Below are positions 17,022-29,417 of a stretch of 64,000 nucleotides of DNA, in pieces. The stretch is taken from assembly GCF_900184735.1 (NCBI RefSeq), contig NZ_LT855389.1, positions 41,663 through 105,662 of the forward strand, read 5' to 3'. The DNA comes from Paucisalibacillus globulus (GTDB lineage Bacteria > Bacillota > Bacilli > Bacillales > Amphibacillaceae). Both the position numbers and the translations under genes were made by a program. The notes beneath the pieces are model-generated. The model had not been told where the DNA came from. It saw nothing but the letters and a program-made list of their open reading frames with translations, and ran no database searches. How positions within the stretch are numbered: the stretch's first letter is position 1; the number at the start of each line of letters is the position of its first letter.

Positions 17022-17265
17022 AAAAAAGCAACGATAGAAAATAACCTATCATTGCTTATGCAAATACGTTATCCTCCATCTCGATCTGTAGTCCTCCATG
17101 CACGTTAGCATGACAGTGTGTCTCTTGTTCAGTAAACACCCCAGCAAATAATAAGTTTGACCCTTATTACGCTTCGGCAAACAAGCCTTTCATCAATAAT
17201 CTTCGTTGTCATCCTCATATTGATTACTTTTCTTATTTGCACCTCTACCTCACCGATCTGATAAG
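17022..17265 (-). promoter_or_regulatory. Lysine riboswitch (L box) with terminator
   Basis: Read on the minus strand, the conserved L-box blocks occur in order: GGTGAGGTAGAGGTGC, AAAGGC, TTGCCGAAGCG, TTATTTGCTGG, ACTGTCATGC and CATGGAGGACTAC. They are followed by a hairpin of AAGCAATGATAG with CTATCGTTGCTTTTTT (17022-17057), an intrinsic terminator. This matches the lysC leader of B. subtilis in block order and spacing. With lysine bound, the terminator should form and stop transcription before the NhaC-family gene. Confidence 0.95.
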
Positions 17266-17286
17266 GTCTTATTAAATTATGAATCT

Positions 17287-17315
17287 ACTATACTATATTA
17301 ATCTTCCCCTTGCAA
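17287..17315 (-). promoter_or_regulatory. Promoter of the lysine-riboswitch transcript
   Basis: Minus-strand TTGCAA and TATAGT are separated by 17 bp, about 20 nt upstream of the first riboswitch block. It overlaps the 3' end of yunB, so part of the promoter is inside the yunB coding sequence. Confidence 0.65.
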
Positions 17316-18080
17316 GTCTTCTTTTGGTACTGCAATGGAAGTATCTCCACCTGTACCACCATAGAAGTCTGGTACTTCTCCCATAATTACTGCTTTATCA
17401 ATTAGAATTTTTGTTTTCACCTTTTCCACTTCTGAGGTAAAAGGTATAACTATCTGTACATCAGCTTCCACCTCTACATATAACGTGACGAAGAAATTAT
17501 TAATTCCAAATTCTTCAGTTTCTTCACCGAGTTCCGTTCGCACCGCACCTACAAGTTCTAAATTAACTGGTATTCTCGGTCCTAAATTAGCTAAAATAGA
17601 GTTTCCTGTTGCTTGCCCAATAGGAATCTCAATAACTGTCGGGTCACGGTCAACTAATTCATCAACAGTGTCACCATAAACATCCGGTTCTCCGAGTGGA
17701 TCACTGTACTGGGGCGGTGTCCCGCGATTCATACTATGAAAAAACTCCTCCACTCTATCGGTTGCTGCTCTATTAATTTTATTTACTACTGAAGGATCCC
17801 AACCTACAATGGATATATGGCCAGATTCTGTTTTTTCCGTTATAGCAATATCTTCAAATGTATATTCCTCCGCAAACTTAACTGCTGAATTAATCCCTCT
17901 AGTTGCAAATTCGGTAGTCTTTGCCCGTGCTATCTCTTTGATAGTAGGTGTAATTTCTTCATCAATAAATTCCAAACTAAAGTACGTAATAACAATGACT
18001 AATATAAATGAAATCATCAATATATACCTTGACGGAGGTGGTGAATTTCTTCCCCTAAAACCCATCCGATGCCTTTTCAT
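17298..18080 (-). CDS. yunB: Sporulation protein YunB
   Basis: 260 residues with one N-terminal membrane segment (about residues 20-38) after a basic start (MKRHRMGFRGR). The conserved blocks IPIGQATGNSILANLGPRIP and FGINNFFVTLYVEVEADVQI fit YunB of B. subtilis. YunB is a sigma-E-controlled protein needed for efficient sporulation with unknown mechanism. It probably sits in the mother-cell or outer forespore membrane. It is the neighbour of the HD-GYP gene on the same strand. Confidence 0.9.
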   Translation of the reverse strand: MKRHRMGFRGRNSPPPSRYILMISFILVIVITYFSLEFIDEEITPTIKEIARAKTTEFATRGINSAVKFAEEYTFEDIAITEKTESGHISIVGWDPSVVNKINRAATDRVEEFFHSMNRGTPPQYSDPLGEPDVYGDTVDELVDRDPTVIEIPIGQATGNSILANLGPRIPVNLELVGAVRTELGEETEEFGINNFFVTLYVEVEADVQIVIPFTSEVEKVKTKILIDKAVIMGEVPDFYGGTGGDTSIAVPKEDLQGED

Positions 18081-18136
18081 AAAAAAAACCCCCTCGGTAC
18101 AATCTATGCTTGTTCCAAGGAGGGTAATACTAAAAA

Positions 18137-19219
18137 TTAGACTAAATTACAATTTATAATGGTTACATTTAGTTGGGTCGATAGATCAACCATATACGGT
18201 TCAATCTGTCCCGATTCGTTTTCAAGTATCCGAACATTGGGTCGATCACATATGTGTTTGTTCTGACTAACGACTACACCTTTCCTCTTGTCGTTAAACT
18301 CCACATACATCCCATTTGGATAAACCGCTACACTATTTTTGAAGGCTTCCACAATTCGAATATCAAATTGATTAACAGCTATACTGTATAAGAGTTCTAA
18401 CCCCTCATGAGGGAGCAGGGCTCTTCGGTATACACGATTACTGCTCACTGCATCAAACACATCTGCTACCCCTATTATTTGCGCAAAAAGATGAATTTCA
18501 TTTCCCTTTAATCCGCGTGGATACCCTGAACCATTAATTCGTTCGTGATGCTGATAAGCACAATGTGCTACAACAGAAGAATAAGTGTGATTTTTTCGGA
18601 GTAAATCATATCCCATAGTAGTGTGGGATTTCATGATAGAGAATTCTTCTTGTGAAAGCTTATCTGGCTTCTGTAAGATATCCGGATCTATAAAGACTTT
18701 TCCGATATCATGAAGAATAGCACCTTTTCCAAGCTCCGAAAGTTCTTTAGCATTCAAATTTAATTCAGAGCCAATAGCAAGTGAGTATATAGCTACATTT
18801 AATGAATGTTGAAAGATATAATCATCAGTTAAATAGATATCTGTTAATAACGTAATAGATTCTTCGTGTCCATTTATTTCATCCATTATACGGGTGATGA
18901 TGTTGGTTAGATTAGTACTCTCTTCATCTAATACAAAGGAGTTTGTTTCTAACTTGCTTTTTCGAATACTGGAAAAAAGCTTCCTCATAGATGAAGTAGC
19001 ATCGTGTCTTAGTTTTTCTGATATGACTGGTTGAATGATAATATCTCTGGTGGCCTCATCTTCTATATATACATAACTAATTCCTTGTTCCTCTAAACGA
19101 TTAATTAATCTATCCGTTAAAGGAATTCCGTTATGTAATAATATGGTACCATTTTCTCCGTAAATGGTTTGTCCCAAAATCTCTCCTGGTTGAATTGATG
19201 CTGTAGCTACTAGTCTCAT
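18137..19219 (-). CDS. HD-GYP domain protein, probable cyclic-di-GMP phosphodiesterase
   Basis: 360 residues. The C-terminal half (about 125-300) is an HD-GYP domain: QHSLN at about 137-141, ILHDIGK at 168-174, KSHTTMGYDLL at 197-207, HHERINGSGYPRGL at 224-237. The H, HD, H, HH and D metal ligands expected of the family appear intact, so hydrolysis of cyclic di-GMP is plausible. The N-terminal region has a short LLHNGIPLTDRLINRLEEQGI block often seen before HD-GYP in Firmicutes. There is no membrane segment or receiver domain. It lies between yunB and yunC, a place where I do not expect it from the B. subtilis map. Confidence 0.88.
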   Translation of the reverse strand: MRLVATASIQPGEILGQTIYGENGTILLHNGIPLTDRLINRLEEQGISYVYIEDEATRDIIIQPVISEKLRHDATSSMRKLFSSIRKSKLETNSFVLDEESTNLTNIITRIMDEINGHEESITLLTDIYLTDDYIFQHSLNVAIYSLAIGSELNLNAKELSELGKGAILHDIGKVFIDPDILQKPDKLSQEEFSIMKSHTTMGYDLLRKNHTYSSVVAHCAYQHHERINGSGYPRGLKGNEIHLFAQIIGVADVFDAVSSNRVYRRALLPHEGLELLYSIAVNQFDIRIVEAFKNSVAVYPNGMYVEFNDKRKGVVVSQNKHICDRPNVRILENESGQIEPYMVDLSTQLNVTIINCNLV

Positions 19220-19359
19220 TATGTACTCCTAACCAGCCATTTACAAAACGGCAATATTCGACAAAATTATATATTAATAGTAACAAATCTGTTTTTAAAA
19301 AGCTATAATTAGAACAGTAATATTCACATAATTTATTTGCTATTCGGTACAGTTGATAA

Positions 19360-19843
19360 AAACTGCGCGGCTAATAATCTAATTTGGGAGCAACATACCC
19401 GCTACGGAAATACACTCCGCTTTCCGCGGGCGGCTGGTGAGCCTCCTCAGAGCTAAAGCTCTTGCGGGGTCTTACCGATGCCTATCCTCCCGCAGGAGTC
19501 TCCGTGTATTTCCTTCGCTAGTAATAAGTGATTAAGGGCAATAGAACCACTTAAATCCAAAAATATGATCAATAACTAACAATAATTAGAATACTAAACC
19601 AGCGCAGGCAGAATACGGAGACTCCTCGAAAATAAAGAGCAATTTTCTTCGTGCGATGATGATTATGCTGCCGAAGCCTACCTTGTCCTACGGGAATAGC
19701 ACGTGTCCGAAGACCCCGCAGCGGTGAACTTTCCGCGAGGAGGCTGAGGCCGTGCCCGTGGAAAGCGGAGTATTCTGCCGGAGCGGAATCATACCACTAT
19801 ACCCATTTATTTTTTGAGATTAGCAGTGGTTACCGCACAGTTT
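19360..19843. repeat. Composite palindromic repeat, copy 2
   Basis: A 484-bp element with ends AAACTGCGCGG and CCGCACAGTTT, the same orientation and two-half structure as the copy at 3838. Half A (about 19400-19520) lacks the internal insert, while half B (about 19605-19790) carries it at 19626-19687. The difference in length from copy 1 is mostly this insert. It fills the gap between the HD-GYP gene and yunC. Confidence 0.85.
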
Positions 19844-19955
19844 CTAACAAATAATGTAGTAAACAACACCTTTAAGAAAAGCTTTATTTTTGGGGGTTAT
19901 TAAGTCAACTAGTACATTTATTTAACTATTTTCTCTTCCTGAAAAACGCCAAATA

Positions 19956-19981
19956 AAAATGCCTCTAGAGAGACATTTTTT
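19956..19981 (-). terminator. Terminator at the end of yunC
   Basis: Hairpin AAAAATGCCTCTAGAGAGACATTTTT, overlapping the yunC stop codon by two bases. Confidence 0.75.
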
Positions 19982-20291
19982 AAGATATTCGTTTTAAGGC
20001 TTCTTTTCCAATCATACCAACTTCCCATCCATATTTATCTTTGGAAGCGTCGGTAATCTTTTCGAGTGGTGCACTTAATAAATCATCTATGGTTCGAACT
20101 CCTACTGCCCTTGCAGCAATTACTTCACGTTCTTTTAGCTTTTCACTTAATAAATCAACATCTAAAGCTCCACACATGATATAACCTATTTCATTCGTAA
20201 TCATTAATAAATTTGTTTTCGGTAATTCCACTTTTATCGCCGTGAACATTATCCCGTCCACTTCTAATGGATTGATGGTAATCATGAACAT
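19980..20291 (-). CDS. yunC: DUF1805 protein YunC
   Basis: 103 residues, a compact cytosolic protein with the DUF1805 blocks GYIMCGALDVDLLSEKL and VIAARAVGVRTIDDLLSAPL. It is orthologous to B. subtilis YunC. The fold is known in the family but the function is not. AAAGGAGGCATC precedes the first ATG; a second ATG two codons later is possible. It is 75 bp downstream of yunD. Confidence 0.88.
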   Translation of the reverse strand: MFMITINPLEVDGIMFTAIKVELPKTNLLMITNEIGYIMCGALDVDLLSEKLKEREVIAARAVGVRTIDDLLSAPLEKITDASKDKYGWEVGMIGKEALKRIS

Positions 20292-20366
20292 GATGCCTCC
20301 TTTTAATGTACACTATATTTCTATGCAAATGGAAGGTCATGTGTCACGATATGAATAGTATCCCTT

Positions 20367-21761
20367 TTAGCTATAATATTCCTTTAGAGTTTCAGCTAGA
20401 AAATCCCTTATAAAATCTGGAAGAATATAATTTTTCCTTTCTGACTTGGCTACTTCTGGTAATAATCTCCCAAATGTAAATGCATCCGCAATAACAACTG
20501 TATAGATATGGTCCATATCTACCGGCTCTTTATTCATTAATACTTCCTGAACATACTCCGAACCATTTGAATGAATTCCTGTTTTGACATGTAAACCAGA
20601 AAAAATCATTCTTCCTAGTACCTTACCTCGAAAGCCGAATCCCTTTAACTGAAATTCCATAAACTCTTTCGTTAGACTAGCTCTTACCACTTCGATTACT
20701 TCTCTACCAGTTAACTCTACAATACAAGGATTTATAGGATGTGGACATGCCCTATGAATGTCCCCTAATGTTATTCTACCAGCAGGAAAGCCATTTAGTA
20801 ATAAGCCTGTATTGAACATCGCAATGTCAACATTTGTTTCTTGTTTTATTTTATTGGTTAATAGTTGCATAATCTCTGTGTGTTTATACCAATCCACTTG
20901 GATAGGTTTTTCTGTGACCACAACTGTTGTATCTAATATTTCTTCCGCCTGAACTAATAACGTATTAAGCTTTTGCTCCGTTTCAAGATCCACAGTATAT
21001 TCAGAGATATCAGTAGCATAAGCTTCTTTTTTAATTAACCTTTTTTCTTTATGATCCCAAGTTAGGATTACTTCGCCTATATAATAACAATGCTTCCCTG
21101 CTGCAGTAATGATTGTTTGATTTACTTCTTCTCCACTACGCAGCAAATGATGTGTGTGTCCACCGATGATTACATCAATATCAGAAAATCTTCTTGCAAT
21201 CTCTTCATCCTCACTTAATCCTAAATGAGATAATAAGACAATCACATCGGATGATTCTTTTACCTGCTGAACTAGTTTTTCTAATGTTTCATATGGGTCT
21301 CTAATATGCCACCCGAGTAACTCATAATAATCATTAAAAGGTGCCGTAAGCCCAATAACCCCAATTTTAATGCCATGATGTGTAATAAATTCTAAGCTCG
21401 GGCTTAACCATTCAGGTAATCTATCATCTAGACTCTCTAAGTTAGCACAAACTACTGGAAACTTTGCTTGATCATATAATTGGAAGAGATCGTGATGGGA
21501 AAATGTAATACCCTCATTATTTCCGATAGTTACAGCATCATAACCAATATCATTGAGTAATGTTACATTCCCTTTCCCTAGAAGTGCTTCAGAGATAGGG
21601 TGTACTCGATCGACATGGTCCCCAATATCAAAAAGCCAATACGAGTCATTTTCAAGTTCTCGTTTGGCCTTTACTCCTTTTAAGAACTTCGTAACCCTTG
21701 GCCACTGGCTGAAGTTACTATGTAAATCATTTGTATAGTAAAAATATATTTTCTCTTGCAT
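20367..21761 (-). CDS. yunD: Metallophosphatase / 5'-nucleotidase family protein YunD
   Basis: 464 residues. The N-terminal calcineurin-like domain has the metal-binding blocks YYTNDLHSNF, FDIGDHVD, TIGNNEG, LLSHLG and IIGGHTHHLL. The C-terminal 5'-nucleotidase domain follows from about residue 280, with MFNTGLLLNGFPAGRITLGDIHRACP-like substrate elements. No signal peptide is present, so unlike many UshA-type enzymes it should act in the cytosol. The substrate is not predictable beyond a nucleotide or related phosphate ester. Its start is 11 bp from the yunE stop. Confidence 0.9.
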   Translation of the reverse strand: MQEKIYFYYTNDLHSNFSQWPRVTKFLKGVKAKRELENDSYWLFDIGDHVDRVHPISEALLGKGNVTLLNDIGYDAVTIGNNEGITFSHHDLFQLYDQAKFPVVCANLESLDDRLPEWLSPSLEFITHHGIKIGVIGLTAPFNDYYELLGWHIRDPYETLEKLVQQVKESSDVIVLLSHLGLSEDEEIARRFSDIDVIIGGHTHHLLRSGEEVNQTIITAAGKHCYYIGEVILTWDHKEKRLIKKEAYATDISEYTVDLETEQKLNTLLVQAEEILDTTVVVTEKPIQVDWYKHTEIMQLLTNKIKQETNVDIAMFNTGLLLNGFPAGRITLGDIHRACPHPINPCIVELTGREVIEVVRASLTKEFMEFQLKGFGFRGKVLGRMIFSGLHVKTGIHSNGSEYVQEVLMNKEPVDMDHIYTVVIADAFTFGRLLPEVAKSERKNYILPDFIRDFLAETLKEYYS

Positions 21762-21772
21762 GTGAAAACTCC

Positions 21773-22594
21773 TTATGCGGTTACTCCATTAATAATCATA
21801 CGTAATCCAATAATGATCAATGTAATTCTTAAGATCCATTCCAGTGTTTTCCCTTTTAATAGTTGGTTCGTTCTAGCACCAAGTCTTCCACCGATCCAAG
21901 CACCAGGGATAAAGAAAAATAAATATTGCCAAATGATGTGTCCTAGCACAATATGAGTACTCGCTCCAATAATACTAACAAAGAATATCATGAACATAGA
22001 CGTGGCCGTTGCAATATGAACTGGAAAACCAAACAAGAGAATCATGGCAGGTACCATAATGGATCCACCACCGATTCCAAACAGACCAGATAACGTTCCA
22101 ACTACTAATGAAAGTAAAAACGCAAATGGGGTTGAGACTGCATATTGAAATTCTTCACCGTTTACCTGAAATGTTCGTACATTATTTCCCGTAACATCAT
22201 TTTTTCTAGTAGAACGTTTAAGGAAAAACAGAAGTGAAATGATGATAATTAATATACCAAAATATAAGGAAAACACATCAGTATTCATAAACTGATTTAA
22301 CCATGAACCAATCATACTACCAGGAATACTTCCAGTTAAAAAAAGCACAGCGGTTTTATAATCAACTCTACCCTCTTTTAAATAGGTAAGGGATGATGAA
22401 AGCGATGTGAAGACCATCGTGATCAATGAAATACCAACTATAGCTTGTGGTGTGGCCCACTCAAATCCAGGAACAAATTGATATAGTAATAATAAACTTG
22501 GGATTAAGATAACTCCCCCACCAAGTCCAACTAAACTTCCTACAAATGCTGTTAAAATACCTATAAATAAACATATAAAAAATACCAAATTCAT
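21773..22594 (-). CDS. yunE: TauE/SafE family membrane transporter YunE
   Basis: 273 residues with about eight membrane segments. The family repeats are visible: GSLVGLGGGVILIPSLLLL near residue 20 and GTLSGLFGIGGGSIMVPAMI near 165. TauE/SafE proteins are thought to move organosulfur or sulfite anions out of the cell. It is orthologous to B. subtilis YunE. Together with yunD and yunC it forms a probable operon (yunE first). Confidence 0.9.
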   Translation of the reverse strand: MNLVFFICLFIGILTAFVGSLVGLGGGVILIPSLLLLYQFVPGFEWATPQAIVGISLITMVFTSLSSSLTYLKEGRVDYKTAVLFLTGSIPGSMIGSWLNQFMNTDVFSLYFGILIIIISLLFFLKRSTRKNDVTGNNVRTFQVNGEEFQYAVSTPFAFLLSLVVGTLSGLFGIGGGSIMVPAMILLFGFPVHIATATSMFMIFFVSIIGASTHIVLGHIIWQYLFFFIPGAWIGGRLGARTNQLLKGKTLEWILRITLIIIGLRMIINGVTA

Positions 22595-22702
22595 TACCTC
22601 TAACTATTTTAGTTTTCACTACTAATTTTAGCATTGTTTTACTTAGAATCCCAACAAGCAGTTTATCGTATGGGGTTATAAGGAAACAGATTGGTTGTGT
22701 CC

Positions 22703-22740
22703 AAAAAAAATCCAAGTCCAGATTATTCCTGAACTTGGAT
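22703..22740 (-). terminator. Terminator of the suf operon
   Basis: On the minus strand ATCCAAGTTCAGG pairs with its partner CTGGACTTGGAT and is followed by TTTTTTTT, 19 bp after the sufB stop. Confidence 0.92.
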
Positions 22741-22758
22741 TCCTATTCTTAGAAAGAA

Positions 22759-24159
22759 TTAACCGATAGAACCTTCCATCTCGAATTTGATTAGACGGTT
22801 CATCTCAACCGCATATTCCATAGGAAGTTCTTTTGTAAATGGCTCAATAAAGCCCATTACAATCATCTCAGTTGCTTCTTCTTCGGTTAAACCTCTACTC
22901 ATTAAGTAGAATAGTTGTTCTTCCGATACTTTAGATACTTTTGCCTCGTGCTCTAATGAGATATTATCATTTAAAATCTCATTGTATGGGATTGTATCAG
23001 ATTTAGATTCGTTATCTAAAATTAACGTATCACACTCAATGTTAGCACGTGCTCCATCTGCTTTTCGTCCGAAATGAACCATTCCACGATACGTTACGTT
23101 ACCACCTTGTTTAGAGAAGGATTTCGAAACGATTGTAGAAGAAGTATTCGGTGCTAAGTGATGCATTTTTGCACCAGCATCTTGTACTTGACCTTTACCT
23201 GCGATTGCGATTGAAATGGTGTTACCACGAGCACCTTCACCTTTTAGAATAATGGCAGGGTATTTCATCGTTAATTTAGAACCGATATTACCATCAATCC
23301 ATTCCATCGTCCCGTTAGCATCAACTACGGCACGCTTGGTAACTAGGTTATAAACGTTATTAGCCCAGTTTTGAATGGTTGTGTAACGGCAATAGCCATC
23401 TTTCTTAACAATGATCTCTACAACCGCACTGTGTAATGAGTTTGTTGTATAAACCGGTGCTGTACAACCTTCTACATAGTGTACAGATGCACCTTCATCC
23501 ACAATGATTAAAGTTCTCTCAAACTGTCCCATATTTTCAGAGTTAATACGGAAGTATGCTTGAAGAGGTGTATTTGTTTTTACACCTTTCGGAACATAAA
23601 TGAATGATCCACCAGACCAAACTGCTGAGTTTAAAGCAGAGAACTTATTATCAGAGTATGGAATTACTGTTCCAAAGTACTCTTTAAATAAATCTTCATT
23701 TTCTTTTAAAGCAGTATCTGTATCTTTGAAGACAATACCTAAATCTTCTAGGTCTTCTTTTAAGCTATGATATACTACTTCCGATTCATATTGTGCTGAA
23801 ACACCAGCTAGATATTTTTGTTCTGCTTCTGGAATACCTAATTTATCAAATGTTTGTTTAATTTCTGCAGGCACTTCATCCCAAGTTCTACCTTGTTTTT
23901 CGGAAGGCTTAACATAATAAACAATTTCATCAAAATCAAGACCCGTTAAGTCTCCACCCCATTGTGGCATTGGACGTGAGTAAAAATGTTCCAACGCTTT
24001 AAGGCGATAATCGAGCATCCACTGAGGTTCTTCTTTCATGTTTGAGATTTCTTCCACGACTCTTCGTGTTAAACCACGCTCTGTACGGAAAATAGAAACG
24101 TCTTTATCACGAAAGCCATATTTATATTCATCTATTTCAGGCGCTTTCTTTGCCATCAT
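22759..24159 (-). CDS. sufB: Fe-S cluster scaffold subunit SufB
   Basis: 466 residues, the usual length for SufB. It forms the SufBCD scaffold, on which Fe-S clusters are built. The C-terminal beta-helix contains the conserved [18 protein letters not shown] block and [20 protein letters not shown], including the cysteine of [10 protein letters not shown]. It is the last gene of the sufCDSUB operon, separated from sufU by 20 bp with a good RBS (GAAGGAGGG). Confidence 0.97.
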   Translation of the reverse strand: MMAKKAPEIDEYKYGFRDKDVSIFRTERGLTRRVVEEISNMKEEPQWMLDYRLKALEHFYSRPMPQWGGDLTGLDFDEIVYYVKPSEKQGRTWDEVPAEIKQTFDKLGIPEAEQKYLAGVSAQYESEVVYHSLKEDLEDLGIVFKDTDTALKENEDLFKEYFGTVIPYSDNKFSALNSAVWSGGSFIYVPKGVKTNTPLQAYFRINSENMGQFERTLIIVDEGASVHYVEGCTAPVYTTNSLHSAVVEIIVKKDGYCRYTTIQNWANNVYNLVTKRAVVDANGTMEWIDGNIGSKLTMKYPAIILKGEGARGNTISIAIAGKGQVQDAGAKMHHLAPNTSSTIVSKSFSKQGGNVTYRGMVHFGRKADGARANIECDTLILDNESKSDTIPYNEILNDNISLEHEAKVSKVSEEQLFYLMSRGLTEEEATEMIVMGFIEPFTKELPMEYAVEMNRLIKFEMEGSIG

Positions 24160-24179
24160 ATACCCTCCTTCTAGTATTG

Positions 24180-27128
<2,949 letters not shown>

Positions 27129-27145
27129 ATTACCCCTCCTAACTA

Positions 27146-27931
27146 TTAAGCGTTTTGTCCTACTGTTTCGTCTTCGATACCTAACTCTTCCTTAATCCAG
27201 TCATATCCTTCTGCTTCTAAGCGTTGAGCTAGTTCAGGACCGCCAGATTTAACAACGCGACCTTGCATCATTACGTGCACAAAGTCTGGAGTAATATAAT
27301 TTAATAGACGTTGATAGTGTGTAATGATTAAGCAACCGAAATCTTCGCCACGCATTTTATTAATACCTTTGGATACCACTTTTAATGCGTCGATATCTAG
27401 ACCAGAATCAATTTCATCAAGAATTGCGATATCTGGTTTAATCTGCATTAATTGAAGGATTTCATTACGTTTCTTTTCTCCACCAGAGAATCCTTCGTTT
27501 AAATATCTTGTTGCCATACTTTGATCAATTTCCAAGAAGTCTAAATCTTGGTCTAAACCTTTGATAAATTTCATTAGTGGAATTTCATCGCCTTCCTCAC
27601 GGCGCGCATTAATAGCTGAGCGTAAGAAATCTGAAGTTGTAACACCACTAATTTCACTTGGATATTGCATTGCTAGAAATAGACCTGCACGTGCACGCTC
27701 ATCTACTTCCATTTCAAGTACATCTTCACCATCTAGAAGAATGCTTCCTTCTGTTACTTCATACTTAGGATGACCCATGATAGCAGATGCTAACGTTGAT
27801 TTACCAGTACCGTTTGGTCCCATAATAGCATGGAATTCTCCACCCTTAACGGTTAAATTAACACCTTTTAATATCTCTTTACCTTCAATTGACACATGAA
27901 GATTTTTAATTTCTAATACAGATCCTGCCAT
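27146..27931 (-). CDS. sufC: SufC ATPase
   Basis: 261 residues, ABC-type ATPase of the SUF system. Walker A is GPNGTGKST, the signature is [12 protein letters not shown], Walker B is [14 protein letters not shown] and the switch histidine is in LIITHYQR. Hydrolysis drives the conformational change of SufBCD during cluster assembly. It is the first gene of the operon, with ATATGGAGGT upstream of the ATG. Confidence 0.97.
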   Translation of the reverse strand: MAGSVLEIKNLHVSIEGKEILKGVNLTVKGGEFHAIMGPNGTGKSTLASAIMGHPKYEVTEGSILLDGEDVLEMEVDERARAGLFLAMQYPSEISGVTTSDFLRSAINARREEGDEIPLMKFIKGLDQDLDFLEIDQSMATRYLNEGFSGGEKKRNEILQLMQIKPDIAILDEIDSGLDIDALKVVSKGINKMRGEDFGCLIITHYQRLLNYITPDFVHVMMQGRVVKSGGPELAQRLEAEGYDWIKEELGIEDETVGQNA

Positions 27932-28115
27932 ATTGATACCTCCATATATTGTTATGATATTTGGATATGTAAAATATCGATATCCATTCTCAATTTATTC
28001 TCATTACAATCTTATAGCATTTCGAATCGATTATCAACTTATTTGGGTTGTTGAAAGATGTCCCTATAATATAGGATAAAACAGGTATTCAAATAGAATC
28101 TTCAAGCCAAAAAAC
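27932..28115. other. Upstream region of the suf operon
   Basis: About 180 bp without a gene. On the minus strand TTGATA and TATAAG are separated by 15 bp around 28010-28045, a candidate but sub-optimal promoter for sufC. No known riboswitch or clear operator was seen. Confidence 0.4.
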
Positions 28116-28147
28116 AACTGAGGATTCCCAGGAGGGAAACCTCAGTT
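28116..28147 (-). terminator. Strong terminator after a 56-residue open frame
   Basis: Minus-strand arms AACTGAGGTTTCC and GGAATCCTCAGTT are followed by GTTTTTT. It lies 10 bp after the stop of the small open frame and 185 bp upstream of sufC, so it marks a separate transcript. Confidence 0.9.
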
Positions 28148-28156
28148 TCACATGTA

Positions 28157-28327
28157 TCATCTATAAATATTACTATCAATTTCAGCAACAATATATTTAC
28201 ATTTATTGTATTCCTCTTGCCGTCTCCTTTCAACCTTCATTCGGTTTTCTAGTTTACGACAATAATCAGCATACCCCATATGGTGTGACGTTTGCATAGC
28301 TTTTTCCATTTCCGAGGTATAGTTCAT
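28157..28327 (-). CDS. Small basic hypothetical protein (56 residues)
   Basis: An open frame between metQ and sufC. The product is hydrophilic and helical, with a charged middle (CRKLENRMKVERRRQEEYNK) and no membrane segment. I do not recognise the family. The case for a gene is the strong terminator just behind it and codon use like the neighbours. The case against is a weak ribosome site (GTGAG about 8 nt from the ATG). A small regulatory RNA on the same transcript is the alternative. Confidence 0.5.
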   Translation of the reverse strand: MNYTSEMEKAMQTSHHMGYADYCRKLENRMKVERRRQEEYNKCKYIVAEIDSNIYR

Positions 28328-28529
28328 CTTTATCTCACTATTAATAGTGAATCATCCTTTCGTTGTAATGACAATTTCAATGTTAGCATGAAGGTATGGT
28401 GGACACCAAGTCTGATTTAGTCGCCAATTTTAGTTTCTTTTTACATCACACCCGCTATAATCTAAATAATGGATTAATCCATAAACATTTACACTTTTAC
28501 TCGCATATACTGTTATTTACTAGTTAAAC

Positions 28530-28565
28530 AAAAAAAACAGTAAACCCTAAATAGGATTTACTGTT
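28530..28565 (-). terminator. Terminator of the metNPQ operon
   Basis: Minus-strand arms AACAGTAAATCCTA and TAGGGTTTACTGTT, then TTTTTTTG, just past the metQ stop. Confidence 0.9.
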
Positions 28566-28572
28566 ATTAAAA

Positions 28573-29388
28573 TTAATTGTTTCCACCAACAGGTACTACC
28601 GCTCCATCATATTTCTCAATAATGAAGTTTTGAATTTCTTCTGATTGAAGAACTTCAACAATTTTCTTCAAGTCCTCATTATCTTTATCTTCTGCACGTG
28701 CAGCAATAATATTTACATAATCAGATTCTTCACCTTCAACAAATAATGCATCCTCTAGCGGCTTTAAGTCACCTTCAATTGCATAGTTTGTATTAATTGC
28801 CACAAGAGTATCTTCCTCATTGTTATAAGCCTCAATTAAGAATTCTGGATTAACTTCTCCAAATAAGAACTGTAGATTTAATGGATTTTCAACAATATCC
28901 TCTTGTGATAGTGTTAATGGATCCTCTATATCATCTGAAACCTTAATTAATCCTTCTGCTTCAAACAACTCAAGAACACGAAGATGATCTGCATCATTAC
29001 GACTGATAATTACTTCTGTGCCTTCTGGAATCTCTTCTACACTTGTAATTCCTTTTGAATAAATTGCAATTGGTTCAATATGAATGCCACCTAGATTAAC
29101 AATATCATATGCTTTATCTGGATCTGTAGTTTCGCCTTCAAAAAATGGAATGTGTTGGAAATAGTTAGCATCAATTGCGCCTTCATCTAAATCTAAGTTA
29201 GGTAAGAAGTAATCGGAATACTCTTCAATTTCAATTGTGATACCTTCCTCTTCAAGAATAGGTTTAGCCTTTTCTAGAACCTCAGCATGTGGTGTACTAG
29301 TTGCGCCAATTTTAATAACCTCATCATTTCCACAAGCAGCTAAAAGTCCAATAAGTAAAATCGATAGTACAAATAATAATTTCTTCAT
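28573..29388 (-). CDS. metQ: Methionine ABC transporter substrate-binding lipoprotein MetQ
   Basis: 271 residues with a lipoprotein signal (LLAACGND; lipid-modified Cys at about 19). NlpA/MetQ-family blocks are visible: KIGATSTPHAEVLEKAKP at the start of the mature protein and the ANYFQHIPF stretch. It binds L- or D-methionine outside the membrane and hands it to MetP. It is the last gene of metN-metP-metQ, under the SAM riboswitch. Confidence 0.94.
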   Translation of the reverse strand: MKKLLFVLSILLIGLLAACGNDEVIKIGATSTPHAEVLEKAKPILEEEGITIEIEEYSDYFLPNLDLDEGAIDANYFQHIPFFEGETTDPDKAYDIVNLGGIHIEPIAIYSKGITSVEEIPEGTEVIISRNDADHLRVLELFEAEGLIKVSDDIEDPLTLSQEDIVENPLNLQFLFGEVNPEFLIEAYNNEEDTLVAINTNYAIEGDLKPLEDALFVEGEESDYVNIIAARAEDKDNEDLKKIVEVLQSEEIQNFIIEKYDGAVVPVGGNN

Positions 29389-29417
29389 TTTTGTAATCTC
29401 CCTTATTTTTATGTTAT

